Shown in pieces: positions 8,157-16,335 of a stretch of 45,262 nt of DNA. Within the stretch, counting starts at the first letter, position 1; the number at the start of each line of letters is the position of its first letter. Under the pieces are notes generated by a model. The model saw only the letters and a list, made by a program, of their open reading frames with translations, was not told the origin of the DNA and searched no databases. This DNA comes from Acidobacteriota bacterium (lineage in GTDB: Bacteria > Acidobacteriota > Vicinamibacteria > Vicinamibacterales > Fen-181): assembly GCA_025363775.1 (NCBI GenBank), contig JANYLG010000189.1, positions 1 to 45,262 on the forward strand, in the 5' to 3' direction. The translations under genes and the position numbers were made by a program.

Positions 8157-10085
8157 TCAGAGTGTGGTCTGGGAGTCCAGATTGTCCCAACGGGCGTAGG
8201 CGTTCAGCAGTTCGAGCTGCAACACGTCGAGTCGAGCCAGTGTGCCCTTGATGGTGTCGGGCGGCTCCTTGTAGAAGTCGGGCGCCGCCACCCCGTCGTG
8301 CAGGCGCTGCTGTTCGGCCTCGAGCGCCTCGATGTGCACCGGCAGTTGATCGAACTCGCGCTGCTCGTTGTATGACAGGCGCTTGCGCGAGGGCACGCCG
8401 CCGCTATGCGAGGGTCCCCGCAACTCTCCCTCCGGCGCCGCCATCGGCCTGGAGGCCGGCGCTATGGACTTCCTGGCCGCCTCCGAGGCCAGCCGCCGCG
8501 CCCTGAGCCAGTCCTCGTACCCGCCCACGTATTCGCCGACGCGCCCGTCGCCCTCGAACACCAGCGTGCTCGTCACGACGTTGTCGAGAAATACCCGGTC
8601 GTGACTGACGAGCAGCAGCGTGCCCGGCCACTCCACCAGCAGCGCCTCGAGCAACTCCAGTGTCTCGAGGTCGAGGTCATTGGTCGGCTCGTCGAGCACG
8701 AGGACGTTGGCCGGGCGGGTGAACAGCCGCGCGAGCAGCAGGCGGTTGCGCTCGCCCCCCGACAGCGCTTTGACGGGCGAGTGTGCGCGCTCGGGCGGAA
8801 ACAGGAAATCGCGCAGGTAACCGTTCACGTGCTGGGGGCGGCCAGCCACCATCACGATCTCGTTGCCGTCACCGATCGTGTCGAAGACCGTTCGCTCCGG
8901 GTCGAGCTGTTCCCTCTGCTGATCGTAGTACGCCACCTGCACGTTGGCGCCCTGGCGCACCTCCCCCTCGTCGGGCAGCAGGTCGCCGATCAACAGCCGC
9001 AGCAGCGTCGTCTTACCCGCGCCGTTCGGCCCGATCACGCCGACGCAGTCGCCGCGCATGATCCGGGCCGAGAAGTTGCGGATGACCGGCTGGCCCTCGA
9101 ACGCCTTGCTCACGCCTTCGGCCTCGAACACCATCTTGCCCGACGGGTCGGCGTGTTCGACCTGCAGGCGAACGGTCCCCAGGTGCGCCCGGCGCGCAGC
9201 GCGTGCCTCGCGCATCTTGAGCAGCGCCCGCACGCGCCCTTCGTTCCGCGTCCGCCGCGCCTTGATTCCCTGGCGGAGCCAGGCTTCCTCCTCGGCCAGC
9301 CGCTTGTCGAACTTCTCCTGCTGAATGGCTTCGTTCGCCAACCACTCCTCCTTCTTGCGGAGGAAGGTGGCGTAGTCGCCGGGCCACGAGGTGAGTCGCC
9401 CGCGGTCGAGCTCGATGATGCGCGTGGCAAGACGCTGCAGGAACGCGCGGTCGTGCGTGACGAACAGCACGGCGCCCGGGAAGTCGGCCAGGTAGGCCTC
9501 GAGCCACGTGATGGCGTCGATATCGAGGTGGTTGGTCGGTTCGTCGAGCAGCAGGAGATCGGGCTGGGACACCAAGGCCCTGGCCAGCAGCACCCGGCGC
9601 CGCCACCCGCCCGAGAGCGTGTCCACGACGACGTCCGCCGGCAGGCTGAGATGCGAGAGGACCTGCTCGACGCGCTGCTCGAGGCGCCAGCCGTCGCGCT
9701 CCTTGAGTTCGTGCTGCAGCCGGCCGAGCCGATCGAGCCCTGCCGGCGTCGCCCCGTCGGCGACGACCATCGCGGCATGGTGATAGGCAGCCACCAGGTC
9801 GCTCAGGTCGCCCAGGCCCTCGGCGACGACATCGAACACCGGGCGGTCGGCCGACAGACGCGCGTCCTGGTCGAGGCGCGAGGTCCGCAAGCCTGCCTGC
9901 TTCCACATCGAACCGGAGTCTGGCGTGAGATCGCCGTGCACGACCTGGAGCAGCGTGGACTTCCCCGTCCCGTTCCGGCCGATGACGGCGACCCTCTCGC
10001 CCGGCTCCACCTGGAGGCTCGCATCGTCGAGCAAGGGAAGATGGCCGAAGGCGATCGAAACGTGTTCCACGGCGACCAGCGGCAT
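8157..10085 (-). CDS. uup: ABC-F ATPase Uup
   Basis: The 642-residue protein has two ABC ATPase domains and no membrane segment. The first Walker A is GRNGTGKST (about residues 36-44); its signature is LSGGW and its Walker B LLLLDEPTNHLD. The second Walker A is GPNGAGKTT, with signature LSGGE and Walker B VLDEPTNDLD. Between them lies the charged linker helix pair of ABC-F proteins, and the C-terminus is a coiled-coil (about 575-640) typical of the Uup branch. ABC-F proteins act on the ribosome; Uup is linked to precise excision of transposons, recombination intermediates and ribosome assembly. The gene is monocistronic and convergent with the spermidine synthase-like gene. Confidence 0.9.
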   Translation of the reverse strand: MPLVAVEHVSIAFGHLPLLDDASLQVEPGERVAVIGRNGTGKSTLLQVVHGDLTPDSGSMWKQAGLRTSRLDQDARLSADRPVFDVVAEGLGDLSDLVAAYHHAAMVVADGATPAGLDRLGRLQHELKERDGWRLEQRVEQVLSHLSLPADVVVDTLSGGWRRRVLLARALVSQPDLLLLDEPTNHLDIDAITWLEAYLADFPGAVLFVTHDRAFLQRLATRIIELDRGRLTSWPGDYATFLRKKEEWLANEAIQQEKFDKRLAEEEAWLRQGIKARRTRNEGRVRALLKMREARAARRAHLGTVRLQVEHADPSGKMVFEAEGVSKAFEGQPVIRNFSARIMRGDCVGVIGPNGAGKTTLLRLLIGDLLPDEGEVRQGANVQVAYYDQQREQLDPERTVFDTIGDGNEIVMVAGRPQHVNGYLRDFLFPPERAHSPVKALSGGERNRLLLARLFTRPANVLVLDEPTNDLDLETLELLEALLVEWPGTLLLVSHDRVFLDNVVTSTLVFEGDGRVGEYVGGYEDWLRARRLASEAARKSIAPASRPMAAPEGELRGPSHSGGVPSRKRLSYNEQREFDQLPVHIEALEAEQQRLHDGVAAPDFYKEPPDTIKGTLARLDVLQLELLNAYARWDNLDSQTTL

Positions 10086-10139
10086 CTGTCGACGCTATCA
10101 CGAAGCAGGGGCAGGAAACAGCGGCCGCGCTGCGTTCCC

Positions 10140-11291
10140 CTACTTCTTCGCACCGCCCGCGAGTCGGTGCACCTCGGTGCCGGCGAGCAGGAGGGCGCCC
10201 ACGCCGTAGACCTCGGTCGTGTCGGCGCTCGTCGCTCCCGGCTTGTCGCCGATCCGCTGCACCCAACCGAGCATGCCGTCGGCCTGGACCGCCCGGGCCA
10301 TCGCGGCCCATCCCCGGCGCACCACGGGTTCGAACGTGGCCCGGTCCAGCACGCCGCGATTGACGCCCCAGGCGAACGCGTACACGAAGAATCCCGTGCC
10401 ACTGGTTTCCGGGTTCGGCAGACTGACCGGGTCGAGCAGGCTCGCCCGCCAGTACCCGTCGGTGCCCTGGACGGCTGCCACCTTGGCTGCCATCCCGCGG
10501 TACAGCGTCAAGTACTTCGGGCGGTCCGGATAGTCCTCCGGCATGTCCTCGAGCACGCGCACGATCCCCGCGATCACCCAGCCGTTGCCCCGGCTCCAGA
10601 AGACCTTCCTGCCATTGGGCTCGCGCGGCTCGAAGTGGCGGCTATCGCGGAAGTACAGGTGCTCGTCCTTGTCGTAGAGATACTCGGTCGTCTTCCACCA
10701 GAGGCGATTCGCCAGGTCGATGTAGCGCGTGTCCTTGGTCGCGGCGGTCATCGCCGCCAGCGCGGGCGGCCCCATGAAGAGCGCGTCGCACCACGCCAGT
10801 TCACGCGTCTCGATCGCGTTGCCCCACGCCAGCGGCTCATCGTATTTCCGCGACGCCAGGAAGTTGAACAGCGCGATTGCCGGCTTCAGCATCTTCGGGT
10901 CGCGATCGACCTGGTACAGCTTCGCGTAGGTCGCGATGACGGCGTAGTCGTCCGCGTGGCCGGGACGAAGCCCAGGTCTCCAGAGGTTCTTCTCCCCCAT
11001 CGTCCGCATCGCCGCCACGTACTTGCCGTCGTCGGTAACCCTGGTGAACGCCATGACACCGGTGTAGAACGCCGCCTGCGTCCAGTCCCACGGGTCGTGC
11101 GACGACGGGTGCGCCAACTGCCAGTCGGCCGCGGCGGTCATCACCCGGAGGATCGCGCGCGGTTCGATGTCGCCACTGAACGGCGCGGCCTGGGAAGCGG
11201 CCTGTGTGGCCGAGGCCTGGGCGAACGCAAGCGACGACACGAACGCAGTGACCGCCGCGATGCCGACGCCGAACCATGCAACCCGCTTCAT
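10140..11291 (-). CDS. GH105/GH88-family unsaturated uronyl hydrolase
   Basis: The 383-residue protein has a Sec signal peptide (cleavage likely after residue 24, AFA|QA) and an (alpha/alpha)6-barrel of the GH105/GH88 class. Diagnostic blocks are 'HADDYAV' (112-118), 'CDALFMGPP' with the likely catalytic acid D169, 'FWSRGNGW' and 'SGTGFFVYAFAWGVNRG'. These enzymes hydrate the 4,5-unsaturated uronic acid left at the non-reducing end by pectate or rhamnogalacturonan lyases, releasing 5-keto-4-deoxyuronate. The signal peptide places it in the periplasm or outside. It lies 109 bases downstream of uxaE on the same strand and is probably part of the same transcript. Whether it prefers rhamnogalacturonan or another polymer cannot be read from sequence. 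Confidence 0.9.
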   Translation of the reverse strand: MKRVAWFGVGIAAVTAFVSSLAFAQASATQAASQAAPFSGDIEPRAILRVMTAAADWQLAHPSSHDPWDWTQAAFYTGVMAFTRVTDDGKYVAAMRTMGEKNLWRPGLRPGHADDYAVIATYAKLYQVDRDPKMLKPAIALFNFLASRKYDEPLAWGNAIETRELAWCDALFMGPPALAAMTAATKDTRYIDLANRLWWKTTEYLYDKDEHLYFRDSRHFEPREPNGRKVFWSRGNGWVIAGIVRVLEDMPEDYPDRPKYLTLYRGMAAKVAAVQGTDGYWRASLLDPVSLPNPETSGTGFFVYAFAWGVNRGVLDRATFEPVVRRGWAAMARAVQADGMLGWVQRIGDKPGATSADTTEVYGVGALLLAGTEVHRLAGGAKK

Positions 11292-11400
11292 GTCTCCTCC
11301 AACAGCGAGTGAGTCAGTCGTCTGACGGCCAGGCGCAGGTGGGTCGTCCTCGATTTCGGGGCCTGCATCGGGAAGCAGGTTCTCTCTTCCGGCTCAGGGC

Positions 11401-12942
11401 TCACGGCTCGAGCGCTGACACGAACGGCGCCAGGTGTCGGCCGAAGTGCGACTCGAGATACCCCGCGTAGACGTCCGGATGAGCGTCGAGCACCGCCATG
11501 AACCGATCGTAGAACCTCCGGCTTCCATCCGCGGAATGCTCGGTCAACACCGAACCAAAGGTGACGTGCAGGATCTGCCGCGCGTCGAACTGGTCGAGCA
11601 CCGAGACCGCCTTGTCGTCAGGAATCTCGTCGGGCCGCGGCGCGCTCGCCACGGTCGCCGACACCTGATAGCTCGCCCGGTCGGTCTCGTATCGCCCCCG
11701 GCACAGGTCGTAGATCTCCCGGAAGAGGCCCGGGGCCACCGCGGCAACCGTCCTCAGTGCCTCGAGGTAGCTCGTACCGGCAGTCTTCAGGTGCACGAGA
11801 CCCCGGCAGTGAGTCGCCACGATCGGGTAGATGGCGAACTTGTCCGAACCGGAGTGCAGGCTCAGCTTGTAGGGCCCAAGCGCCCGCGCAATCTCGGCAT
11901 GGACCGCGATGTCCTGCTCGAACGCCTTCAGGTCTCCGATATAGTCCACGCCCTTCTCGAACCGCCCCACGTAGCGCGGCGCGAGGCCGACAAACGACAC
12001 GCCCAGGCGCTTCAACTCGCTCGCCACGTAGACGTGCTCTGCGTGTGACGTCGGGCTGTCGGTTTCGTCCACCGACACCTCGAGTTCGAACGTCCCGGCG
12101 CCGACCGTCCCCACCAAATGGCAGTACAGGCGAACCACGTGGGCCACCGCGCGCCCGTACTTGGCAGCCGCCCGGGCGAGTTGCGCCTCGTCGAAGCGAA
12201 TCGCCTGGCTGCCGACGTCGAATCCACGCCCCAGGAAACGCGACTTCAGCGCGGGTTCCCGGTCCTCCAGCAGGTCCCACGGCAACTGCGCCACCGCCGC
12301 CCTCACGGCGGCCGGCAAAGCGCTGTCCGCGCCCGACCAGACATGTTCGCCCGGATCGACCGTGAAGCCGATGAAGCCGCCAGCCACGCAGCGGTCCATG
12401 TCGTCGGTCGTCTTGAGGTGGTCACCGTCCGTGCCGAACCCGTCCCGCCACCCCTCACCGAACACACCCCACATCGCGTCGTCTACGACGTCGGCAGGCG
12501 TGCGGCCGGTGCGTCCCATCTCGCGCATCGACTGCTGTGCGAAGACCGGCGCCACCGCGCCGCCGGTCGCGCGGATGGCCCGGATGTGGCCGGGGGTCGC
12601 CCGCCCGAGGCGGTCGCCGAAGCCGGCGGAGGTCCGGAGGCCGATCAGCGCAGGACGGAGCCAGGGCAACTGCGCCCTCAGGGCCGCGGCGTTGCGACCG
12701 TTCAGCGGACCGAGGACGAGGACCCGGTTGCCGTGCTGGCTCGACTCGCCCTCGAACCCGGCGAACCCGGCGCTGCGCGGATCGGCCAGGACGGCCAGCC
12801 GCGCCCCGGCCGCAACATGCACGAGCCCGAACTCCGCGCACGGGTCGGTCACGATCGATGCCGGCACAACATCGAGGCCGAGCGAGGACAACGTGCTCAT
12901 CGCCATTTGCACTGCCGCTCCAGTTTGAGCGTCCCACGACAC
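11401..12942 (-). CDS. uxaE: Tagaturonate epimerase
   Basis: The protein (513 residues from the GTG at 12942) matches the UxaE family, metal-dependent TIM-barrel epimerases that interconvert D-tagaturonate and D-fructuronate. This lets galacturonate enter the glucuronate branch without tagaturonate reductase and altronate dehydratase. Seen blocks include 'TDGDHLKT', 'EVSVDETDSPTSHAEHVY', 'LAPRYVGRFEKGVDYIGD' and 'KLSLHSGSDKFAIYP' (about residue 360), where the metal and substrate ligands are expected. Start choice is uncertain: the GTG at 12942 has AAGGA four bases away, while ATGs at 12906 and 12900 would fit the family N-terminus equally well. It is divergent from a FadR-type regulator with only 43 bases between, and upstream of the GH105 gene. 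Confidence 0.9.
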   Translation of the reverse strand: MSWDAQTGAAVQMAMSTLSSLGLDVVPASIVTDPCAEFGLVHVAAGARLAVLADPRSAGFAGFEGESSQHGNRVLVLGPLNGRNAAALRAQLPWLRPALIGLRTSAGFGDRLGRATPGHIRAIRATGGAVAPVFAQQSMREMGRTGRTPADVVDDAMWGVFGEGWRDGFGTDGDHLKTTDDMDRCVAGGFIGFTVDPGEHVWSGADSALPAAVRAAVAQLPWDLLEDREPALKSRFLGRGFDVGSQAIRFDEAQLARAAAKYGRAVAHVVRLYCHLVGTVGAGTFELEVSVDETDSPTSHAEHVYVASELKRLGVSFVGLAPRYVGRFEKGVDYIGDLKAFEQDIAVHAEIARALGPYKLSLHSGSDKFAIYPIVATHCRGLVHLKTAGTSYLEALRTVAAVAPGLFREIYDLCRGRYETDRASYQVSATVASAPRPDEIPDDKAVSVLDQFDARQILHVTFGSVLTEHSADGSRRFYDRFMAVLDAHPDVYAGYLESHFGRHLAPFVSALEP

Positions 12943-12949
12943 CCGGTCC

Positions 12950-12979
12950 TTGACACTTCCCGCCGTGGGCTGTTAGTGA
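12950..12979 (+). promoter_or_regulatory. Candidate promoter of the first FadR-type regulator
   Basis: A perfect -35 TTGACA (12950-12955) is followed after 18 bases by an extended -10, TGT-TAGTGA (12971-12979). The predicted transcription start, about 12986, coincides with the GTG start codon of the regulator, and no Shine-Dalgarno sequence is seen. The regulator mRNA may therefore be leaderless. Its -35 region abuts the start of the divergent uxaE gene, so the two promoters must overlap. Confidence 0.5.
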
Positions 12980-12985
12980 TCTGTC

Positions 12986-13822
12986 GTGATCACGAATCCC
13001 GACCCCCCCGACTCCCTGTCCTTGTCCCTCGACACGTCCAGCGGCCACTCCACTGCGCCAAAGGACAGTACCACCCGCGTGGTGGACTACGTCCGCGACA
13101 TGGTGATGCGCGGTGTCCTCGGTCCCGGCGATCGGCTGCCCGCCGAACGTGAACTCGCCGTTCAACTCGGCGTCAGCCGTCCGACGGTGCGGGCGGGCCT
13201 CAAGGGGCTCGCCGCGACGGGCATCGTTGTCACGCGCCATGGCGCGGGCACGTTCATCAGTGAATCCCCCGTGCTCCGGAGCGAACAGCTGACCCTCCTC
13301 GCGGCGCTGCACGGCATCACGCGTGACGACATGTATGAAACGCGCCGGATGCTCGAGGTCGCGGCCGCCGGCGTCGCCGCCGAGCGCGCGACGCCGGCAC
13401 ACATCGCCACGATCGCCGACGAAGTCACGAACCTCTTCGCGTCCATGGAGGACCGGCGGGCGTTCCTGCTCTACGACGTCCGCTTTCACCGGGCCGTCGC
13501 CAAGGCCTCCGGCAACCCCCTGGTCGCCTCGCTGGTCGAGATGGTGTCGGCGCTCTACTACGACCAGCGACAGAAGACGGCGGAACGCGCCACCGGACCA
13601 AACCTCCACGACGCCGCCGAGGCGCATCGTCGCGTCTACCTGGCCATCCGCGCCCGCGATCCCGAAAGGGCCCGCGCGGCCATGAACGATCACCTGCTGA
13701 CGTCGAGCGCCTACCAGGAGGCCGAGGAACGAGAAGCCTCCGGGCCCGTGGCGCCGCCCGCGACCCCGGTCTCTGCCGGTCAGCACACACCGTCGCGCCG
13801 CGGCGCACGACACGACCGATGA
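12986..13822 (+). CDS. FadR-subfamily GntR transcriptional regulator (first of two)
   Basis: The 278-residue protein has a GntR winged helix (about residues 32-92) with recognition helix 'GVSRPTVRAGLKGL' and the wing 'RHGAGTFIS', followed by an all-helical FCD ligand-binding domain (about 110-245) with the metal-site pattern 'YDVRFHRAVAKAS'. FadR-type regulators of this class (UxuR, ExuR, LldR relatives) repress sugar-acid genes until a uronate or aldonate binds the FCD domain. The recognition helix differs by only a few residues from that of the second regulator at 30448-31191, so both may read the same TGGT...ACCA operators. It is divergent from uxaE and convergent with the kinase gene. The start is a GTG, probably leaderless. 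Confidence 0.88.
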   Translation: MITNPDPPDSLSLSLDTSSGHSTAPKDSTTRVVDYVRDMVMRGVLGPGDRLPAERELAVQLGVSRPTVRAGLKGLAATGIVVTRHGAGTFISESPVLRSEQLTLLAALHGITRDDMYETRRMLEVAAAGVAAERATPAHIATIADEVTNLFASMEDRRAFLLYDVRFHRAVAKASGNPLVASLVEMVSALYYDQRQKTAERATGPNLHDAAEAHRRVYLAIRARDPERARAAMNDHLLTSSAYQEAEEREASGPVAPPATPVSAGQHTPSRRGARHDR

Positions 13823-13831
13823 GCGGGCCGT

Positions 13832-14911
13832 CTACCGCTGGATCCGCGCCGATCCCCCGCGCGCGAAGGCCCGCACCTGGTCCACCGTTGCCATCGTCGT
13901 GTCGCCAGGGAACGTCGTCAGCAACGCGCCGTGCGCCCATCCGAGCTTGACGGCCTCCTCGGGCCGCTCGCCCGTGAGCATGCCATAGAAGAAACCGGAG
14001 GCGAACCCGTCCCCCCCGCCCACACGGTCGAGGACGTCGAGCTCGCACGTGGGCGAGCAGTAGCTCTGCCCGTTGACCCACGCGACCGCGCCCCAGCCGT
14101 GGCGATTGGTCGAGAGCACGTCGCGCAGCGTGGTCGCCACGACCTTCACCTGCTGGTGCTTCTTCACCACGTCATCGATCATCCCGAAGAACGTGGACGG
14201 GTCCAGCGTCGACATCGCCCCGACCTCGGGGCCGGGGATGCCAAGTCCTTTCTGGAGATCTTCCTCGTTGCCGACGAGGACATCGACGTGCTCGACGATG
14301 CGCGCGACAACCTCGACGGCGCGGTCCTGGCCGCCCCAGATGTTCCAGAGCTTCTGGCGGAAGTTCAGATCGAACGACACGATGGCGCCCGCCGCCTTCG
14401 CCGCCTTCATCCCCTCGATGATGACCTCGCCGGTGGTCTCGGAGAGCGCGGCGAAGATGCCGCCGCTGTGGAACCAGCGGACGCCGCCGGCGAAGATCGA
14501 CGCCCAGTCGAAGTCGCCCGGCTTCAACTGCGATGCCGCCTCGTTGGCGCGGTTGTAGAACACCACCGGGGCGCGGACGCCATGACCGCGATCGCTGTAG
14601 ACCGCGGCCATGTTCGGCCCGTTCACGCCGTTGTGCGTGAACCGCTTGTAGAACGGCTTCACGCCCATGGCCCTCACCCGTTCGGCAATCAGGTCGCCGA
14701 CCGGGTAGTCCACCATGGCCGTGACGATGCCGGTCTGCAGGCCGAAGCAGTCGGCCAGGTTGGCCGCGGCGTTGAACTCACCTCCGCTGACGTGAATCCG
14801 GCACTCAGTCGCCTTGCGGAACGGCACGACGCCTGGGTCGAGGCGATGGACGAGAGCCCCGAGCGACACGAAATCGAGCGCACCGGTCGGACGGATATCG
14901 AGGCCGTACAT
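13832..14911 (-). CDS. PfkB-family sugar-acid kinase (KdgK-like)
   Basis: This 359-residue ribokinase/PfkB protein shows the N-terminal substrate block 'HVSGGEFNAAANLADCFG' and the C-terminal ATP/anion-hole motif GGGD at 298-301 with catalytic base D301 ('DRVGGGDGFASGFFYG'). By family it would be called 2-keto-3-deoxygluconate kinase, giving KDPG. It is the last gene of the SDR-LarA-Gnd-kinase operon and starts 18 bases after the gnd stop with AAGGAG 9 bases before the ATG. Because neither mannonate dehydratase nor KDPG aldolase is present while 6-phosphogluconate dehydrogenase is, the true substrate could instead be D-gluconate. That would be unusual for a PfkB kinase and is inference. Confidence 0.85.
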   Translation of the reverse strand: MYGLDIRPTGALDFVSLGALVHRLDPGVVPFRKATECRIHVSGGEFNAAANLADCFGLQTGIVTAMVDYPVGDLIAERVRAMGVKPFYKRFTHNGVNGPNMAAVYSDRGHGVRAPVVFYNRANEAASQLKPGDFDWASIFAGGVRWFHSGGIFAALSETTGEVIIEGMKAAKAAGAIVSFDLNFRQKLWNIWGGQDRAVEVVARIVEHVDVLVGNEEDLQKGLGIPGPEVGAMSTLDPSTFFGMIDDVVKKHQQVKVVATTLRDVLSTNRHGWGAVAWVNGQSYCSPTCELDVLDRVGGGDGFASGFFYGMLTGERPEEAVKLGWAHGALLTTFPGDTTMATVDQVRAFARGGSARIQR

Positions 14912-14929
14912 CGGTTCGAACTCCTTCGA

Positions 14930-16333
14930 CTACCAGTCCGTGTGGAACACCCCTGGTTTGTCAACGCGGCGGTACGTGTGCGCGCCGAAATAGTCGCGCT
15001 GCGCCTGCGTCAGGTTGGCCGGCAGCCGCTCGCTCCGGTAGGCGTCGAAATACGCCAGCGACGCGCCTGTGGCCAGCACGGGAATCCCGAGGCCGACTGC
15101 CGTCTGCACGACGAAGCGCCAGGACGCCTGGCGCCGCTCGATCGCTTCGGTGAACACCGGGTCGATCAGCAGGTTGACGAGCCCCGGATCGCGCTGGAAG
15201 GCCGCCATGATGTCGCCGAGGAGGCTTGCGCGGATGATGCATCCCGCCCGCCAGATCTTGGCGACGTTCGCGGGCTTCAGGTCGTACTTGTACTCGTCGG
15301 ACGCCATCCGCAGCAGCCCAAGTCCCTGCGCGTACGACGTGATCTTGCTCGCGTAGAGCCCGTCGCGCGCCGCGTCGATCAGATGCTGTCGTTCCCCGGT
15401 ATAGGTCGCGACCGGCCCGCGCAGGACGCGGCTGGCGGCCACGCGCTGCGGCTTCAGGGCCGAGATGATGCGGCTCTCGACCGCGGCGTTGATCGTCGGG
15501 ATCGCCGCGCCCACGTCCAGCGCGTTCTGGCTCGTCCACTTGCCCGTGCCCTTCTGCTGCGCCTCGTCGAGAATGACATCCACGATCGGACGGCCTGTCT
15601 CGGGATCGACCTTTGCGAGAACCGCGGCCGTGATCTCGACCAGGTAGGACTTCAACTCTCCCTGGTTCCACTCGGCGAACACGTCGTGCAGGTCCTTCGC
15701 CGACAGCCCGAGCCCGCGCGAGAGGAGATCGTAGGTCTCGGCGATCAACTGCATGTCGCCGTACTCGATCCCGTTGTGCACCATCTTCACGAAGTGGCCG
15801 GCGCCGCCCGGCCCCATGTATTCCACGCAGGGAGCCCCATCGTCAGCCCTGGCGGCGATGGCGCGCAGGATGGGGGCCAACGCCTCCCACGCCTCCGTCT
15901 GCCCTCCCGGCATGATGCTACAGCCCCAGAGTGCACCTTGCTCGCCGCCCGACACGCCCGTGCCCACGTAGTTGAATCCCTCGGCGGCCAGCTGCGTGTT
16001 TCGACGCTCGGTATCGAGGAAGAACGAGTTGCCGCCGTCGATCAGGATGTCCCCCGGCTCGAGGTGCCCCTTGAGATGCGCGATGGCGCTGTCCACTGGC
16101 GCGCCCGCCGGCACCATCAGCAAGACCCGACGCGGCTTCTGCAGGATCGCCATCAGCCCATCCGGCGACTGCGCGAGCTCGACGTTCTTTCCTGCCGCCG
16201 CGCCGGTGACGAACGCCCTGGCCTTCGCGGCGTCGAGGTCGTAGCCGGCCACGCGGAAGCCGTTGCGCTCCATGTTGAGCGCCAGGTTGCTGCCCATGAC
16301 GCCGAGCCCCACCACTCCGATGTCACACTGCAT
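14930..16333 (-). CDS. gnd: 6-phosphogluconate dehydrogenase, decarboxylating
   Basis: The 467-residue product starts at the ATG at 16333. It has an N-terminal Rossmann domain (GLGVMGSN, residues 9-16), the catalytic block 'GGAGHFVKMVHNGIEYGDMQ' with the conserved Lys and Glu, and the C-terminal dimer-tail 'ARRDYFGAHTYRR'-like segment typical of the long, dimeric enzymes. It oxidises and decarboxylates 6-phosphogluconate to ribulose-5-phosphate. At the end of the second beta strand, where NADP enzymes carry N-R-T to hold the 2'-phosphate, this one has D32-L33-D34, which suggests NAD preference. It lies two bases after the LarA-like stop and 18 bases before the kinase, so it belongs to a uronate operon and not to a central metabolism cluster. 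Confidence 0.93.
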   Translation of the reverse strand: MQCDIGVVGLGVMGSNLALNMERNGFRVAGYDLDAAKARAFVTGAAAGKNVELAQSPDGLMAILQKPRRVLLMVPAGAPVDSAIAHLKGHLEPGDILIDGGNSFFLDTERRNTQLAAEGFNYVGTGVSGGEQGALWGCSIMPGGQTEAWEALAPILRAIAARADDGAPCVEYMGPGGAGHFVKMVHNGIEYGDMQLIAETYDLLSRGLGLSAKDLHDVFAEWNQGELKSYLVEITAAVLAKVDPETGRPIVDVILDEAQQKGTGKWTSQNALDVGAAIPTINAAVESRIISALKPQRVAASRVLRGPVATYTGERQHLIDAARDGLYASKITSYAQGLGLLRMASDEYKYDLKPANVAKIWRAGCIIRASLLGDIMAAFQRDPGLVNLLIDPVFTEAIERRQASWRFVVQTAVGLGIPVLATGASLAYFDAYRSERLPANLTQAQRDYFGAHTYRRVDKPGVFHTDW

Positions 16334-16335
16334 CG

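Noticed and set aside
8406-11312. Plus-strand open frame of 968 codons
   Set aside because: It is antisense to uup and the GH105 gene, both of which have clear motifs. The composition is that of a codon-bias shadow.
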